Assembly: GCA_030039095.1 (NCBI GenBank)
Contig: JASHQP010000707.1
Location: forward strand, 1 to 5,666
Direction: 5' to 3'
DNA length: 5,666 bases
Source of the DNA: Streptosporangiaceae bacterium
Lineage (GTDB): Bacteria; Actinomycetota; Actinomycetes; Streptosporangiales; Streptosporangiaceae
The notes beneath the pieces were generated by a model, which made no database searches, had not been told where the DNA came from, and was given only the letters and a program-made list of their open reading frames with translations. The position numbers were made by a program, and so were the translations under genes. Positions 5,529 to 5,666 of the stretch are shown piece by piece; positions within the stretch are counted from its first letter, which is position 1, and each line of letters starts with the position of its first letter.

Positions 5529-5666
5529 CAGGCTCCCTCCTGTCCGGCCCCGGAGAACCAGATCGCGAACTCGAACGGGGTGAGCAGCTGCGACTTCAGC
5601 AGTGCCGCGGCCGCCGTACAGGCCTCGGTCGGGGTGAGGTCGAGCTGCGCGGGCACCGGGGCGTCC
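5528..5666 (-). CDS. C-terminal 45 residues of an unrecognised protein, first visible gene of the operon
   Basis: On the minus strand the frame is open from the right edge to a TGA at 5528-5530, giving 45 residues beginning DAPVPAQLDLTPTEAC and ending LTPFEFAIWFSGAGQEGA. Third codon positions are almost all G or C, so it is very likely real coding sequence. The stop shares one base with the alcohol dehydrogenase start (TGATG), implying co-transcription and coupling. The fragment shows a short amphipathic helix (TEACTAAAALLKSQL) followed by an aromatic segment. It is too short for me to name a family. The start lies beyond the window. Confidence 0.7.
   Translation of the reverse strand, partial: DAPVPAQLDLTPTEACTAAAALLKSQLLTPFEFAIWFSGAGQEGA
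5536..5541 (-). promoter_or_regulatory. Strong ribosome binding site of the alcohol dehydrogenase gene
   Basis: AGGAGG on the minus strand lies seven bases before the ATG at 5528. It is inside the last codons of the preceding gene and is the best Shine-Dalgarno match in the window, which fixes this start and suggests high translation of the alcohol dehydrogenase even though it is coupled. Confidence 0.8.

Noticed and set aside
1..5666. tRNA, rRNA, insertion sequence or transposase
   Set aside because: No cloverleaf-like segment, ribosomal RNA stretch, transposase motif or terminal inverted repeat pair was seen; nearly all bases are accounted for by the protein genes.

Overview
The window comes from a very GC-rich bacterial chromosome or large replicon, most likely a high-GC actinomycete. 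The evidence is a coding third position that is almost always G or C, genes packed with stop/start overlaps, and protein families (amidohydrolase-2, zinc MDR alcohol dehydrogenase, aldehyde dehydrogenase, NitT/TauT-type ABC ATPase) that recur in actinobacterial catabolic clusters. Genus cannot be read from the sequence alone.

Layout from left to right. Bases 1-237 (+) are the 3' end of a gene with a striking all-C-ending codon style, identity uncertain. It converges on a complete ABC transporter ATPase (282-1100, -). Bases 1101-1140 form a small AT-rich island with a palindrome and a possible promoter for that ATPase, giving a leader only a few bases long. A hairpin at 1142-1159 lies just downstream of the next gene. 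Then comes a tight minus-strand operon, read from right to left: the C-terminal end of an unrecognised protein (5528-5666), a zinc-dependent alcohol dehydrogenase (4425-5528), an amidohydrolase-2 family metal-dependent hydrolase (3202-4428), a 162-residue unrecognised protein (2655-3143) and an NAD(P)-type aldehyde dehydrogenase (1205-2662). No gene-free stretch exceeds about 105 bases.

Functionally the operon reads as a small-molecule degradation module. The alcohol dehydrogenase would oxidise an alcohol to an aldehyde, the aldehyde dehydrogenase would carry the aldehyde to an acid, and the amidohydrolase-2 enzyme would perform a hydrolysis or a non-oxidative decarboxylation. The ABC ATPase could energise uptake of the substrate or a related small organic anion, but its permease and binding protein are not here. 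The substrate is not deducible. The least explained parts are the 162-residue protein inside the operon, a 24-bp tandem duplication that covers the stop codon of the hydrolase gene, and the AT-rich control island.
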